A stretch of 64,000 nucleotides of DNA from Paraescarpia echinospica (GCA_020002185.1 CM034535.1:67554318-67618317); one strand, 5' to 3'. Shown: positions 1 to 8,164, numbered from the stretch's first letter. Translations and numbers: made by a program. The notes: generated by a model not told the origin, from the letters alone.

Positions 1-2088
1 TACTTCCCGTACGAGCACATCGACGCGTTGTCGCGTCTGGACGAAACCGCCCTGCCGTCGCGCGAAGCTTTCTACAGCCAGCTGAAACGCGAGGGAATCT
101 CCGCGGAGGCGTACGAGATTTGCGCGACGGCGTGGCGCGACGAGGGCATGACGTCGATGCGCGATTTTCTTGTGTGGTATAACAATCGTGACGTGGCGCC
201 GTTTCTCGAGGCCGTCGATCGCCAGTTCGCCTTCTATCGGCGCCGACGTATCGACATGTTCAAGGACGCCATCAGCGTACCGGGGTTGACGTTGTTGTAC
301 CTGTTCAACGACCTGCCGAAGTCGATCCATTTCTCGCTCTTCAACGAGCCGAACAAAGATCTGCACCGTCTGCTGCAGGCGCAGATCGTCGGCGGCCCGT
401 CGATCATCTTCGCGCGCCACCACGAGGCCGACGTGACGTCGATTCGTGGCGGCGCGCCGTGCCGATCGATAGTAGGCTTCGACGCAAACGGCCTCTATCT
501 ATGGGCGATAATGCAGGAGATGCCGACGGGCTGGTACACGCGCCGACGCGCTGAGAACGCCTTTCGAGCGGAACGCGTGCACCGCTACGGTCGTATGGCC
601 GTGGAGTGGTTGACGCTCGTGGAGGCGGAAACCGGCGCGCGTATACGTCACCAGTTGAACGGACGCGAGAAGCGCATCGGAAAGTACCGAGTCGACGGCT
701 GGTGCGCCGCCACGCGAACGGCGTACCAATTTCACGGCTGCTATTTTCACGGTTGCCCGACGTGTCAGGCGCGCGTGACGACGAACGCCGTCAACGGTCA
801 ACCGATGACGACGCTGTACGCCGCGACGATCGCCGTGACCGCCTACCTGCGCCGTTTCGTCGACGAAGTCGTCGAAATGTGGGAGTGCCAGTGGCACGCC
901 GTGCAACCGCCGGCGGTGCCGACGCCGCCCGACGCGTCACGATGGCAACCGACCGCCGCCATTACGCTCTCGACGATACTGGAGGCGGTGCGCGACGGCT
1001 CTCTGTTCGGCCTCGTGCAGTGCGATATCGCCGTACCGGAAGCGCTGCGCGACAAGTTCGCCGAGATGCAGCCGGTATTCAAGAACGTCGATATCGCGCG
1101 CGACGATCTCAGCCCGTTCATGCGCGACTACGCCGAATCGCACGATCTCCTCACGCGACCTCAACGCACGCTCGTCGGTAGCTACTTCGGCGCGGCGATC
1201 TTGCTCGCGACGCCGCTCCTACGCTGGTATCTGGCGCACGGGCTCGTCGTCGAGCGCGTCTACCAGATCGTCGAGTACGCGCCGATAGCGTGCTTTCGCC
1301 GCTTCGGCGACGCGGTTTCGACGGCGCGTCGCGAGGGCGATATCGATCCCGACAAATCGATCATCGCCGATACATTTAAACTTCTCGGGAACAGTTCCTA
1401 CGGGAAAACGATTACGCGCGTCGATCGGCACCGGGAAATCAAGTACGCGACGCCGGTCGGCGCGTCGATGCTCGTCAACAATCGCCGCTTCCGGCAACTG
1501 GACGCCGTCGTCGACGACGCGCTGTACGAGGTGGCGCTGAATAAGCGTAAAATCGTCTACGGCCTGCCGATACATATCGGCTATTTCGTATTGCAGTACG
1601 CAAAATTGAGAATGCTGGAATTTTATTACGATTTCGTCGACGCCTACATTCCCCGTCCGCTCTTCCAGTACTGCGCTATGGACACCGACTCGGCGTACAT
1701 AGCCCTAGCCGGACGTGACGTCGACGCGCTCGTACCGGAAGAACGTCGCGAACACTACTTCCGGAATCGCTCGCTCTGGTTTCCGGCCGAATGCTGCGAC
1801 GCGCACGTGGACGCCTACGTACGACGGCGCGTCGCCGGTCTAGCGTGGGACGGCGAGGCGGCCTGCTGCGCGCGCCGACGCCTGTTCGATCGTCGAACGC
1901 CGGGTCTCTTCAAAGAAGAGTGGCGCGGCGACGGGATCGTGGCGCTGTGCAGCAAAACCTACTATTGCTTCGGCGGCGTCGCCGGTCCGAAGTACAGCAC
2001 GAAGGGGCTCAGCAAGCGACAGAACGCCGACATCGACGAGCACACCTTCCTCGCCGTACTGCGCGACCGTCGCAACGGCGTCGGCTAG
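1..2088 (+). CDS. polB: Protein-primed-type DNA polymerase B of a Polinton/adintovirus-like element (5' partial)
   Basis: This is the C-terminal 695 residues of a family B DNA polymerase; the frame is open to the first base of the window, so the N-terminus lies outside. Such enzymes replicate linear Polinton genomes, by family knowledge with a terminal protein as primer. Visible motifs, numbered from the window edge: motif A-like GFDANGLYLW (Asp161), motif B KLLGNSSYG (Lys460-Asn464), catalytic motif C with DTDS (561-564), then KGLSKRQN near the end. It converges on the protease gene, the usual Polinton layout. The frame stops at an amber codon (2086-2088), but the same frame continues for 42 more conserved codons, so this is probably a recent nonsense mutation. 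Family assignment is firm; activity is unknown. Confidence 0.93.
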   Translation, partial: YFPYEHIDALSRLDETALPSREAFYSQLKREGISAEAYEICATAWRDEGMTSMRDFLVWYNNRDVAPFLEAVDRQFAFYRRRRIDMFKDAISVPGLTLLYLFNDLPKSIHFSLFNEPNKDLHRLLQAQIVGGPSIIFARHHEADVTSIRGGAPCRSIVGFDANGLYLWAIMQEMPTGWYTRRRAENAFRAERVHRYGRMAVEWLTLVEAETGARIRHQLNGREKRIGKYRVDGWCAATRTAYQFHGCYFHGCPTCQARVTTNAVNGQPMTTLYAATIAVTAYLRRFVDEVVEMWECQWHAVQPPAVPTPPDASRWQPTAAITLSTILEAVRDGSLFGLVQCDIAVPEALRDKFAEMQPVFKNVDIARDDLSPFMRDYAESHDLLTRPQRTLVGSYFGAAILLATPLLRWYLAHGLVVERVYQIVEYAPIACFRRFGDAVSTARREGDIDPDKSIIADTFKLLGNSSYGKTITRVDRHREIKYATPVGASMLVNNRRFRQLDAVVDDALYEVALNKRKIVYGLPIHIGYFVLQYAKLRMLEFYYDFVDAYIPRPLFQYCAMDTDSAYIALAGRDVDALVPEERREHYFRNRSLWFPAECCDAHVDAYVRRRVAGLAWDGEAACCARRRLFDRRTPGLFKEEWRGDGIVALCSKTYYCFGGVAGPKYSTKGLSKRQNADIDEHTFLAVLRDRRNGVG

Positions 2089-2217
2089 AACCGCGGTTTC
2101 CAAGTGAAAGACTCGTCCGTGTTGACGTACGTTCAAGAGCGCGCGGCGTTGAGCTACTTCTACGCTAAACGCCGCGTGCTCGACGACGGCGTCACTACGG
2201 CGCCGATACTCGTCTAA
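2089..2217 (+). other. In-frame PolB C-terminal tail beyond the amber codon
   Basis: After the TAG at 2086-2088 the same frame stays open for 42 codons and ends at TAA 2215-2217. The degenerate polB fragment of copy 2 (minus strand 18998-19280) ends with a closely similar tail, including YFYAKRRVLDDGVTT, so this segment was protein-coding. Either copy 1 carries a late truncating mutation or the codon is read through; the sequence cannot say which. Confidence 0.75.
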
Positions 2218-2376
2218 CTCGTAAACTCGTCTAACTCGTAAACTCGTCTAACTCGTCTACTACTAACCTAACCCCCACCTAGGGGTAGTTTCTGTATGTA
2301 TGTATGTATGTATGTGTGGGTAATAATAAACACCAACAATTGTGCGTACATGATTCGTTCGTTTTTTTTATTTCTT
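2218..2376. terminator. Convergent 3' end region of polB and the protease, polyadenylation signals on both strands
   Basis: This spacer between converging genes starts with direct repeats of an AACTCGTCT-type unit (about 2206-2265), then CCTAGGGGTAG and a TGTATGTATG run. AATAAA lies on the + strand at 2325-2330, about 110 bp after the polB tail stop. On the minus strand AATAAA (2367-2372) begins a few bases after the protease stop. Copy 2 keeps the CCTAGGGGTAG and TGTATG blocks in its matching spacer (18822-18997). Confidence 0.55.
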
Positions 2377-2838
2377 CTACAAGCGGTGAGGTTTTAATAA
2401 ATCGTGTACGAGACAGTCATTGTTCACCCTATCGGTGCCGAATAGGTTCTGAAACGTCGTCAACGGCATCCCGCGACATCGGAAGAGAAGGTAGGCGACG
2501 CAATATTGTCCGCACACGTTAGAGATGACGCTCTGCAGGCGCTTGTCGTTGTACGTCCACGCGTCGCAGCAGTGGCGGCGCAGGAAGGCGCGGAAGTCGG
2601 CGTGCAGCGCCGACAGACCGTACGAATCGAAGTACTCACCTCGTCGGTCGGCGCCGACGTAGACGGCCACCCAGTGCTGTCCCGGTTCGCCGCCGTCGTC
2701 GGTGTTGCACACGAAGGCCGTCGGGTAGGTGGCGCCGGCGGCGGCGGTAAGTAGCGCGTCTTTAGGCACGACGCCGACGACGATACGTTTAGCGTACGTA
2801 TCGAGTTCCAGACGACGCATCAGTTGAAACGTATCCAT
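2377..2838 (-). CDS. Adenain-like cysteine protease (maturation protease)
   Basis: This 153-aa protein resembles the Ulp1/adenain (C5/C48) cysteine proteases of Polintons and adenoviruses, which process capsid precursors. The expected active-site residues are visible: His55 in GQHWVAVYV, Asp71 in YFDSYG, Gln102 and Cys109 in LQSVISNVCGQYC. The Gln-to-Cys spacing of seven matches adenain. The ATG at 2838 shares one base with the major capsid stop (TAATG), which fixes the start and suggests coupled translation. It is the last gene of the minus-strand capsid block. The length is short but normal for Polinton proteases. Copy 2 keeps only the Cys-containing C-terminal part. Confidence 0.9.
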   Translation of the reverse strand: MDTFQLMRRLELDTYAKRIVVGVVPKDALLTAAAGATYPTAFVCNTDDGGEPGQHWVAVYVGADRRGEYFDSYGLSALHADFRAFLRRHCCDAWTYNDKRLQSVISNVCGQYCVAYLLFRCRGMPLTTFQNLFGTDRVNNDCLVHDLLKPHRL

Positions 2839-4139
2839 TACCAGTCGTAAATGACGTTCCGGTTCCGGTCGATTTCCATCACCGTTTCGAATTCCGCGTA
2901 CACGACGACGTTCACCGGACGCGCTAGCGGCGTCTCGAAATGTATATCGACGCCCACGCACCCCTGACGCACGACGTTGAAATGATCGCCGTCGCAACAG
3001 TCGGGGGTCAGGTCGAAACCGAAGATGCTGTAGCCGGCGCCGAAGTCCGTGCGCGATACGTCGTTCCCCTCGTCCTCGAACGCCTTTCCGGTCGCCTCGA
3101 AGAGATTCATGTAGCTGCGCACGTACCGGTTGTGCGTGAAGTCCGGCTGCAGCGGCTTGCTCGGCACCTGACGTCCGTCGACGACGAGCGACAGGAAGTT
3201 TATGTCGTTGTGACGCGCGTCGAACGGATTTCTAGTGTAGTCGCCGTTGTAGGCGACGTTGTCGATCATCATCAGGAAGAGGCGTTTCGGAATCGCGCTC
3301 ATGTACAGGTTCTCGTGCACGTTCGATAGCGCGCCCGCCGTTATCGAGAACGATTTGCAGTCGACGCGACGCATCGGAAACTTAGCCGTTCCCAACGCCC
3401 ACGCTTTGATATGTCCCATCTGGACGGCCGGGTTCAACTTCACTTTTCGCACGTGCAGTCGCATCTCCTGCAGCACGACGCGCCACCCCGGTACGGCTGC
3501 CGCGCCCATCAGCGAGAAGGCGTCCTTCGAGCGCACTATGCGCACTTTCATGTCGACGCCGTTCGGTAGGTGTTTGTTTAGCATAAACGCGTCGACGTGC
3601 AGCCGTCCCATCATCTCCACCTCGTGGCTATCGGCCGTCGCGATGCGTCGCGACTCGAAACCGACGTTGGCGTTGCCGAGCGTGTCCATCCGTCCGGCGG
3701 TGTCTTTGTACCACAACGACGCCGTGAGATGCGAACGTTTCGCGTCGCTACCGTAACTTAGCAACGTCTCGAGGTAGGCCCGGTACGCGTACGTATTGGT
3801 CGACGGCGTCACGAGGGTGTTGTTCAGCGACACGTCGATTTGACTGATCATCGAATGCAGGAAATTGTTGACCGGCGCCACCGCGGCCGCGGCCGCCAGA
3901 TCGGTACCGTCCCCCCGCGTCACTTTGAAGCGTACGTACAGTTGAACGCTCGCCAAATCCGTATAGTCTTCGCCCGAACCCGGCACGAGGAACTCGATAG
4001 GGCCGCCGGCGTCGAGAGTCGTCAGCGGCTGGTAGACGGTCCAATGACTACTCTCGATGCTCGTCTGCGTCACCGGTCCGCTGAACAGGTCCAGTTCGCC
4101 CTTCACGCCCTCGCACGTCGAGCCGTTCACGAACGCCAT
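2838..4139 (-). CDS. Major capsid protein, Polinton/adintovirus double jelly-roll type
   Basis: This 433-aa protein is the conserved Polinton capsid protein predicted to form hexon-like trimers with two jelly-roll folds. The recognisable N-terminal block (MAFVNGSTCEGVKGELDLF, then an IEFLVPGSGEDYTDL stretch) and the conserved PVNNFLHSMISQIDVSLN region support this. The ATG at 4139 is the first in frame and starts the conserved block. The stop overlaps the protease ATG. No upstream TATA is clear, only CATAAAG about 65 nt before the start. The frame is intact. Copy 2 keeps only an internal part (about residues 285-375), fused to the protease. The fold is inferred from family knowledge; I read no structure directly. 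Confidence 0.85.
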   Translation of the reverse strand: MAFVNGSTCEGVKGELDLFSGPVTQTSIESSHWTVYQPLTTLDAGGPIEFLVPGSGEDYTDLASVQLYVRFKVTRGDGTDLAAAAAVAPVNNFLHSMISQIDVSLNNTLVTPSTNTYAYRAYLETLLSYGSDAKRSHLTASLWYKDTAGRMDTLGNANVGFESRRIATADSHEVEMMGRLHVDAFMLNKHLPNGVDMKVRIVRSKDAFSLMGAAAVPGWRVVLQEMRLHVRKVKLNPAVQMGHIKAWALGTAKFPMRRVDCKSFSITAGALSNVHENLYMSAIPKRLFLMMIDNVAYNGDYTRNPFDARHNDINFLSLVVDGRQVPSKPLQPDFTHNRYVRSYMNLFEATGKAFEDEGNDVSRTDFGAGYSIFGFDLTPDCCDGDHFNVVRQGCVGVDIHFETPLARPVNVVVYAEFETVMEIDRNRNVIYDW

Positions 4140-4149
4140 CGTCGTTGTC

Positions 4150-4455
4150 GTCCGTTCGACATCTTCCGCCTACTGACGACCGTCGCCGCTAGGCGTGCTC
4201 TCTTTATGCCGCCGCCGCCGCCACGGCGGTTTTTTTTTTTACGTCGAGTTGACTTAATACCGTATGCAGGATCGAATCTCCTCCGCGCGGCGGCGGCGCC
4301 ATCACCACCACTACGACGCGCACTCGAAAGTACGGCGAGAACTGACCGTCGTTCTCGAGTGTGCTGCGCTCCATCGTTACTCGTCGAATATGTCCGTTCG
4401 ACGCGCTCTTTTCCGCCTACTGACGGTCGTCGCCGCTAAGCGCGCTCTCTTTACG
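4150..4455. repeat. Pair of ~60-bp direct repeats, one in the minor capsid 3' end and one before the major capsid gene
   Basis: Positions 4150-4211 and 4390-4455 share CCGCCTACTGACG, GTCGCCGCTA and GCTCTCTTTA with few changes and small gaps. On the minus strand both can encode a KRARLAA-x-x-VSRRK peptide. The upstream copy is the real C-terminus of the minor capsid protein. The second copy lies in the spacer before the major capsid ATG. It looks like a local tandem duplication, or a shared regulatory segment. Confidence 0.7.
4204..4374 (-). CDS. Possible 56-aa ORF between minor and major capsid genes
   Basis: This short frame starts three bases after the minor capsid stop (TAACGATGG context) and ends 64 bp before the major capsid ATG. 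It encodes a peptide with a run of valines, a PPPRGG turn, three lysines and a final alanine run. Position and spacing fit the tightly packed block, but I recognise no family. The lysines are encoded by an 11-A run. Copy 2 has deleted this region, so conservation cannot be tested here. It may simply be a non-coding spacer. Confidence 0.2.
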   Translation of the reverse strand: MERSTLENDGQFSPYFRVRVVVVVMAPPPRGGDSILHTVLSQLDVKKKTAVAAAAA

Positions 4456-5693
4456 CCGACGCGGGGACGACGCTGCGTCTTTTTTTGCTTCTTCTTCTTC
4501 TTTGGCGCCGCCGCCGCCTGCGGATTCAATAGGCCGTCGAGAAGATCGGCGCCGGCCTCCTTCGCGCGCCTTTTTAGCGACTGTTTCAGATTACCGATGC
4601 CGACGACGTCGCGCGCCACGTGCATGCCGGTGTTGAGCGCCCGTTTTCCCAACGCCATCGCGCCCCTCTTGATAAGCGGCATGGCGCTTCGAAACAGACT
4701 CCAGAAGAGATTACCCAGACCGTGACCTCGTTGACCCCGAGCGCCGACGAAGACCGGCAGCTGTCCGCCGACCTGACGAACGTAGTAGTCCACGTACGGG
4801 TTCTTCGACGACATGTTAAACAATTTCGATTTACAACGTCTGAAGTGAAGCGTCGTCACCACCTTCCCCTGCTCGAATGGTATCGGTTGGCCGTGATCGT
4901 CTCTTATATCGACTTCGACCTCGTCGAATTGATTCCGCATCAGCTTAACGTATTGCACGCGAACGAACGATTCCGAAATGACGTCACCGTTCTCACCGCG
5001 GACGGCGATGTTTCGAAGCAGCGGCGCGAACACGTCACCGACGACGCGCGGTTCCACGAGATCCGTGTACACGTACAGACTCTCGATGCCCGCCGACATG
5101 TTCACCGTATCCCGACCTTCGTACTCGAACGTGTACGCGGCGGGCGACGTGCTGATGAAGGGTCTCGTCGGCGACGCGGGAGCGAACGCGGACGAACTCA
5201 TGATCGTGTTGCTATGGAAACCTAGCACGTGTCTCAGACGGCTCGTATGAGGTATGATAAATTCGACACCCGCCGACAAACGTAGCGTAAAGCGGTTAGA
5301 GACGGCGCAGTATTCTAGCACGGCCTTGGCCTTGCTGGTGTGTAATTTCTCTAGCGCCTCGTTGATCCTGTTGCACAACGTATAAACGTTGTTGTAGAAA
5401 CCGTGAGGAATCTTCGTCTGACGATATATCAGCACGGTCGTGCCGTCTTCGTCTATCTGCGTGTAAACGTCCCGTTCGCCCGCCGCGCAAGTCAGAAAGA
5501 AGTAGGCGTCCTTCTTTCTCACGTTGTACCACGTGTGCGGATACTGTACCGACACGGCGCCGCATTCCCACTCCCCCGACAGGTCGAAACGTCGCGGCAA
5601 CGTCGTGACGTAGTGCGTCAACGTATTTTCGGGGTGACGTTTCATAGACGCGTTGCTCGGCAGCGTCAGGTAAAAATCAGACGAGACCGCCAT
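4377..5693 (-). CDS. Penton-like minor capsid protein with basic, membrane-active-looking C-terminus
   Basis: This 438-aa protein begins with the conserved SDFYLTLPSNASM block of Polinton minor capsid (single jelly-roll, penton-like) proteins. The ATG at 5693 is chosen because copy 2 begins at the equivalent MASSDFYLTL; a GTG frame extension upstream is not conserved. After about residue 320 comes a glycine-containing hydrophobic/amphipathic stretch (GLGNLFWSLFRSAMPLIKR and following), then a lysine/arginine-rich tail (PKKKKKQKK, SRRKRARR). The tail resembles adenoviral pVI/core proteins in composition only, which could give DNA-binding or membrane roles (inference). The start overlaps the upstream membrane-protein gene by 17 nt. 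About 60 bp of the 3' coding end is duplicated downstream (4150-4211). Confidence 0.7.
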   Translation of the reverse strand: MAVSSDFYLTLPSNASMKRHPENTLTHYVTTLPRRFDLSGEWECGAVSVQYPHTWYNVRKKDAYFFLTCAAGERDVYTQIDEDGTTVLIYRQTKIPHGFYNNVYTLCNRINEALEKLHTSKAKAVLEYCAVSNRFTLRLSAGVEFIIPHTSRLRHVLGFHSNTIMSSSAFAPASPTRPFISTSPAAYTFEYEGRDTVNMSAGIESLYVYTDLVEPRVVGDVFAPLLRNIAVRGENGDVISESFVRVQYVKLMRNQFDEVEVDIRDDHGQPIPFEQGKVVTTLHFRRCKSKLFNMSSKNPYVDYYVRQVGGQLPVFVGARGQRGHGLGNLFWSLFRSAMPLIKRGAMALGKRALNTGMHVARDVVGIGNLKQSLKRRAKEAGADLLDGLLNPQAAAAPKKKKKQKKTQRRPRVGVKRARLAATTVSRRKRARRTDIFDE

Positions 5694-6027
5694 CGCGTTG
5701 TCGTCGACCGACACTCATAGACGGACTCGGGAGCAGGTAACCGAGACAGCTGCTCAACAGCGCCGTCCACAGGTTGGAGTCGCCTTGACATTTCGTCAGA
5801 TTGTATATACTAACGGCGATGACGAAGTACAGGACGACGACCTGACAGAGGAACACGATTTCGGCCTTAGGGCATTCGTTGCCGCAGATTCGCCATGGAA
5901 CGGGTTCGGCGGCGGTTGCTGTTGTAGCGTCGATGGAGTCCGCGTTGCGCTCGTCGTCGACGACGGACGATTCGTCGGCGTTCGTTCGACGCTCGCCACT
6001 CGAGGTAGTTTCGTCGTCGTCGCACAT
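5677..6027 (-). CDS. Conserved 116-aa Polinton membrane protein, function unknown
   Basis: An acidic, serine/threonine-rich N-terminal half is followed by WRICGNECPKAEIVFLCQ, a single hydrophobic segment (about residues 57-75), NLT (a possible N-glycosylation site), and a second hydrophobic block SNLWTALLSSCLGYLLPSPS. Copy 2 encodes an intact 100-aa homologue (17731-18033) with the Cys-rich and LLSSCLGYLLPSPSM blocks almost unchanged while the N-terminus has diverged. That pattern indicates selection on the membrane part. The 3' end overlaps the minor capsid start by 17 nt, so the two are probably co-expressed. A TATAAAG box lies about 40 nt upstream. It may be a virion membrane or assembly factor (inference). 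Confidence 0.75.
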   Translation of the reverse strand: MCDDDETTSSGERRTNADESSVVDDERNADSIDATTATAAEPVPWRICGNECPKAEIVFLCQVVVLYFVIAVSIYNLTKCQGDSNLWTALLSSCLGYLLPSPSMSVGRRQRDGGLV

Positions 6028-6064
6028 CGTCGCGCCACTGCGCCCTGTCGATGCAACAGGGACC

Positions 6065-6070
6065 TTTATA
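6065..6070 (-). promoter_or_regulatory. TATA box for the capsid block
   Basis: TATAAA (followed by GG) lies on the minus strand with its last base 38 nt upstream of the membrane-protein ATG at 6027. It is the only good TATA in the 120-bp gap after the integrase stop and could start a transcript covering membrane protein, minor capsid, major capsid and protease. The matching site in copy 2 is a degraded TATATG-TTAAAGG. Confidence 0.55.
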
Positions 6071-6150
6071 CGGTAAGAACGAAGAGCCGTTGCATAGTCC
6101 CGCCTCGTGCAGTCGCCAGCAGCCGGTGTGACGCATCCAACGATTCATCT

Positions 6151-7290
6151 TCACAGGTCCACGAGCGACTCGGCGTCGATCCAGCTGTTGAATGAGGCCG
6201 GATATCCGCTCCATTTTACGAGCGCCTCCGAACCGCCGCCACGACGCCGACGACGCCGAATAACCGCCTCCACGCGATATAGTTTGTCTTTCGGAACGAC
6301 TACGCGTTGTAGTTCCTGTTCGTAGAAGGCGCCCTCTATCGGCGTCTCGGCGACGTCCTTGAGGCGATAAACGGGTGGTTCGGAAGGGTGCACCTCTACG
6401 ACGGTGAACAGCTCCTCGCTCCAGTTAGCCATGTATCCTTTTTTGAAATGACCCCTCGTCTTGCTGGTACGTACGCGATCTCCCACGCGTAGTTTCGGTT
6501 TTCGTCGTCGTTCGACGCCGTCGCCACCGTACAGTCGTTGCCATACGGCCTCCTGATTCGTCGCGTCGACACTCGCCGGCGTCCTACCGATGCTTCGGTG
6601 GTAGGCGTTGTTGTACGATTGCACGAAATCCGGTAACGCCTCTACGTAGCGCAGCGTTTCGTGTTTCGTAAAATAGCGCCACATACGCGTCTTCAAAGTT
6701 CGATTAAACCGTTCCACGACGCTCGCTTTGGTCTCCTCGTTATGCGTCACGAAATGATGAACGCCGCGACTCTTTAGCAACGTTTGCAGGGGTCGGTTCA
6801 AAAACTCGCTCCCCTTATCGGTCTGCAGCGTGTGCGGCGTCTCGTCGTCGTTCAGCAGGCGCTCGAAGGCCGCGACGAGCGACGCTCCGGACTTATTCTT
6901 CAACGGAACGCACCACGCCCGCTTCGAAAACACATCGATCACCGTCAATAGGAATGTTATACCGTCGTTGTGCGTTTTCAGTCTAGTCAAGTCGACCAGA
7001 TCGGCTTGCCACTGCTGGTTTCGACCGCCCACGATGACGCGTCGTCGTTTGAAATGACGTCTAACCGGTTTGTGTAGGGTATAGGCGTCCTGCGACGCTA
7101 GCCACCTCTCGACGGCCGGACGTCGGAGCTTCGACGCCCGGTGCAACGCGTCGACGCCTCCGTAACTCCCCACCCGTTTCGGATCGAAGTACGCGTTATT
7201 CAGCTCCTCGTCGTCGTCGTCGTCGTCGTCGACGTTTCGTTGCTGTCGAGGCTTTCGTTTTGGACGACGACGACTCCACCCGGACACCAT
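6151..7290 (-). CDS. int: Retroviral-type DDE integrase with C-terminal chromodomain
   Basis: This 379-aa integrase is the Polinton enzyme that inserts element DNA into host chromosomes. Catalytic residues are visible: Asp97 in QWQADLVD, Asp158 in TLQTDKGSEF and Glu193 in SVVERFNRT, with 34 residues between the second Asp and the Glu. The C-terminal part (about 325-375) is a chromodomain-like module (YRVEAVI...ALVKWSGYPASFNSWIDA), which could target chromatin. The N-terminus is basic, then has a run of seven Asp. No clear HHCC zinc finger is seen. The ATG at 7290 lies inside the 64-aa membrane protein gene, giving a 91-bp overlap in another frame. Copy 2 has lost the equivalent ATG. The gene appears intact. 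Confidence 0.92.
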   Translation of the reverse strand: MVSGWSRRRPKRKPRQQRNVDDDDDDDEELNNAYFDPKRVGSYGGVDALHRASKLRRPAVERWLASQDAYTLHKPVRRHFKRRRVIVGGRNQQWQADLVDLTRLKTHNDGITFLLTVIDVFSKRAWCVPLKNKSGASLVAAFERLLNDDETPHTLQTDKGSEFLNRPLQTLLKSRGVHHFVTHNEETKASVVERFNRTLKTRMWRYFTKHETLRYVEALPDFVQSYNNAYHRSIGRTPASVDATNQEAVWQRLYGGDGVERRRKPKLRVGDRVRTSKTRGHFKKGYMANWSEELFTVVEVHPSEPPVYRLKDVAETPIEGAFYEQELQRVVVPKDKLYRVEAVIRRRRRRGGGSEALVKWSGYPASFNSWIDAESLVDL

Positions 7291-7394
7291 GATGACGACG
7301 ACGACGACGACGATGATGATACGATTATACAGAACGCGATAAGCGCGATGATGAAACCGACGACGCCGACGACGATCGCTCGTCGTGACGTCAT
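7200..7394 (-). CDS. 64-aa single-span membrane protein overlapping the integrase start
   Basis: The ATG at 7394 overlaps the preceding gene's stop by one base (TGATG), which fixes the start. Residues 6-25 form one membrane span. They are followed by ten serines, then WCPGGVVVVQNES and NET, two possible N-glycosylation sites, and a threonine run. Copy 2 has the same layout in the same place (16377-16568): a membrane span, CPGGVVVIRNES and a second N-x-S site, interrupted by one TAG. Conservation of span, CPGGVVV and NES in two diverged copies argues for a real gene despite the low-complexity Ser/Thr runs. The extracytosolic side is probably the C-terminus (inference). I recognise no family. 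Confidence 0.6.
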   Translation of the reverse strand: MTSRRAIVVGVVGFIIALIAFCIIVSSSSSSSSSSWCPGGVVVVQNESLDSNETSTTTTTTTRS

Positions 7395-8164
7395 CACGAC
7401 AACGTATCCCACTCCGTGACGTCCCACGAAACGGATCTGCGTTTAGGTTCGTCTCGCATACGACGTCTCCGCTCAGTCGGCGCTGCTGATGAACTAGACG
7501 TCGACGGTCTCGTCATCCTCTCTTCTAGTAGCCGCTTCCGTCGTCGCTCCACGTACGAACGATAGCGCGTGTTGCCTACGAATTCCATAGGGATATTCAT
7601 ATCCTTCATGTGCAATCCGAACTCCCGCCATCCTACGGGCGCCGTCGTCTTCGATCTCGTTCGCATGAGATTGTTTACTAGATCGACCATATTACTCCCC
7701 GCGATCGCTTTACCGTCGTACACGAATTCACCGCGATCGTTCCATCGAGACAACGGATCGGCTTTCATTTTTTCGATCAGCAGTCTCGTCTTCTCTTTCA
7801 ACGTTTTCGGCATACTGGCTACGATTTCGCGCTCTATCGTCTCCGACGATGGTGGCGTCGCCGCCGCCGCCGCCGCTGCTGGCGCCACCGATACCGCGGG
7901 TGTCTCGCCGCTGTTCACCACCGACACGCGTACCGGTTGCGCCGCTCGAGCCGCCTCTATCGTATTGTACCGACTCAGCAGTTGATTGTACGACGCTACC
8001 TTTTCTCGTTCCGATAAATCCGAACGTTCTAGAATGTCCTTCATGTCGCTGTCAAGACTACTCAGCACACGTGATCGAGGCGTGCTCGACGACTGATCGA
8101 CGCGTGGCAGGAGGCTTTCCACCAATCGTGGATCGACCAACGCCATCTTCTTCGCGTACTGCAT
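7394..8164 (-). CDS. Conserved Polinton protein of unknown function, 256 aa
   Basis: The ATG at 8164 overlaps the upstream stop (TGATG); copy 2 has the same overlap, confirming the start. The N-terminus KKMALVDPRLVESLL and the helical block LSEREKVASYNQLLSRY are nearly identical in copy 2, as is RWNDRGEF...AGSNMVDLVN. Between them lies a variable alanine/proline linker (about residues 85-115). The C-terminus is Arg/Ser-rich and varies between copies. Proteins with this N-terminal signature recur in invertebrate Polintons. The position beside the ATPase and the hydrophobic-tailed gene suggests a virion or packaging role, but no catalytic motif is visible. Confidence 0.75.
   Translation of the reverse strand: MQYAKKMALVDPRLVESLLPRVDQSSSTPRSRVLSSLDSDMKDILERSDLSEREKVASYNQLLSRYNTIEAARAAQPVRVSVVNSGETPAVSVAPAAAAAAATPPSSETIEREIVASMPKTLKEKTRLLIEKMKADPLSRWNDRGEFVYDGKAIAGSNMVDLVNNLMRTRSKTTAPVGWREFGLHMKDMNIPMEFVGNTRYRSYVERRRKRLLEERMTRPSTSSSSAAPTERRRRMRDEPKRRSVSWDVTEWDTLS

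Noticed and set aside
606..1181. A 191-codon + frame inside polB, and similar frames on the minus strand of this region
   Set aside because: They are shadows of the GC-rich polymerase gene: arginine-rich, without motifs, and the polymerase frame carries all the catalytic blocks.
5691..5714. Upstream GTG start for the minor capsid protein
   Set aside because: Copy 2 starts at the ATG equivalent to 5693, and the extra residues overlap the membrane-protein end without conservation.
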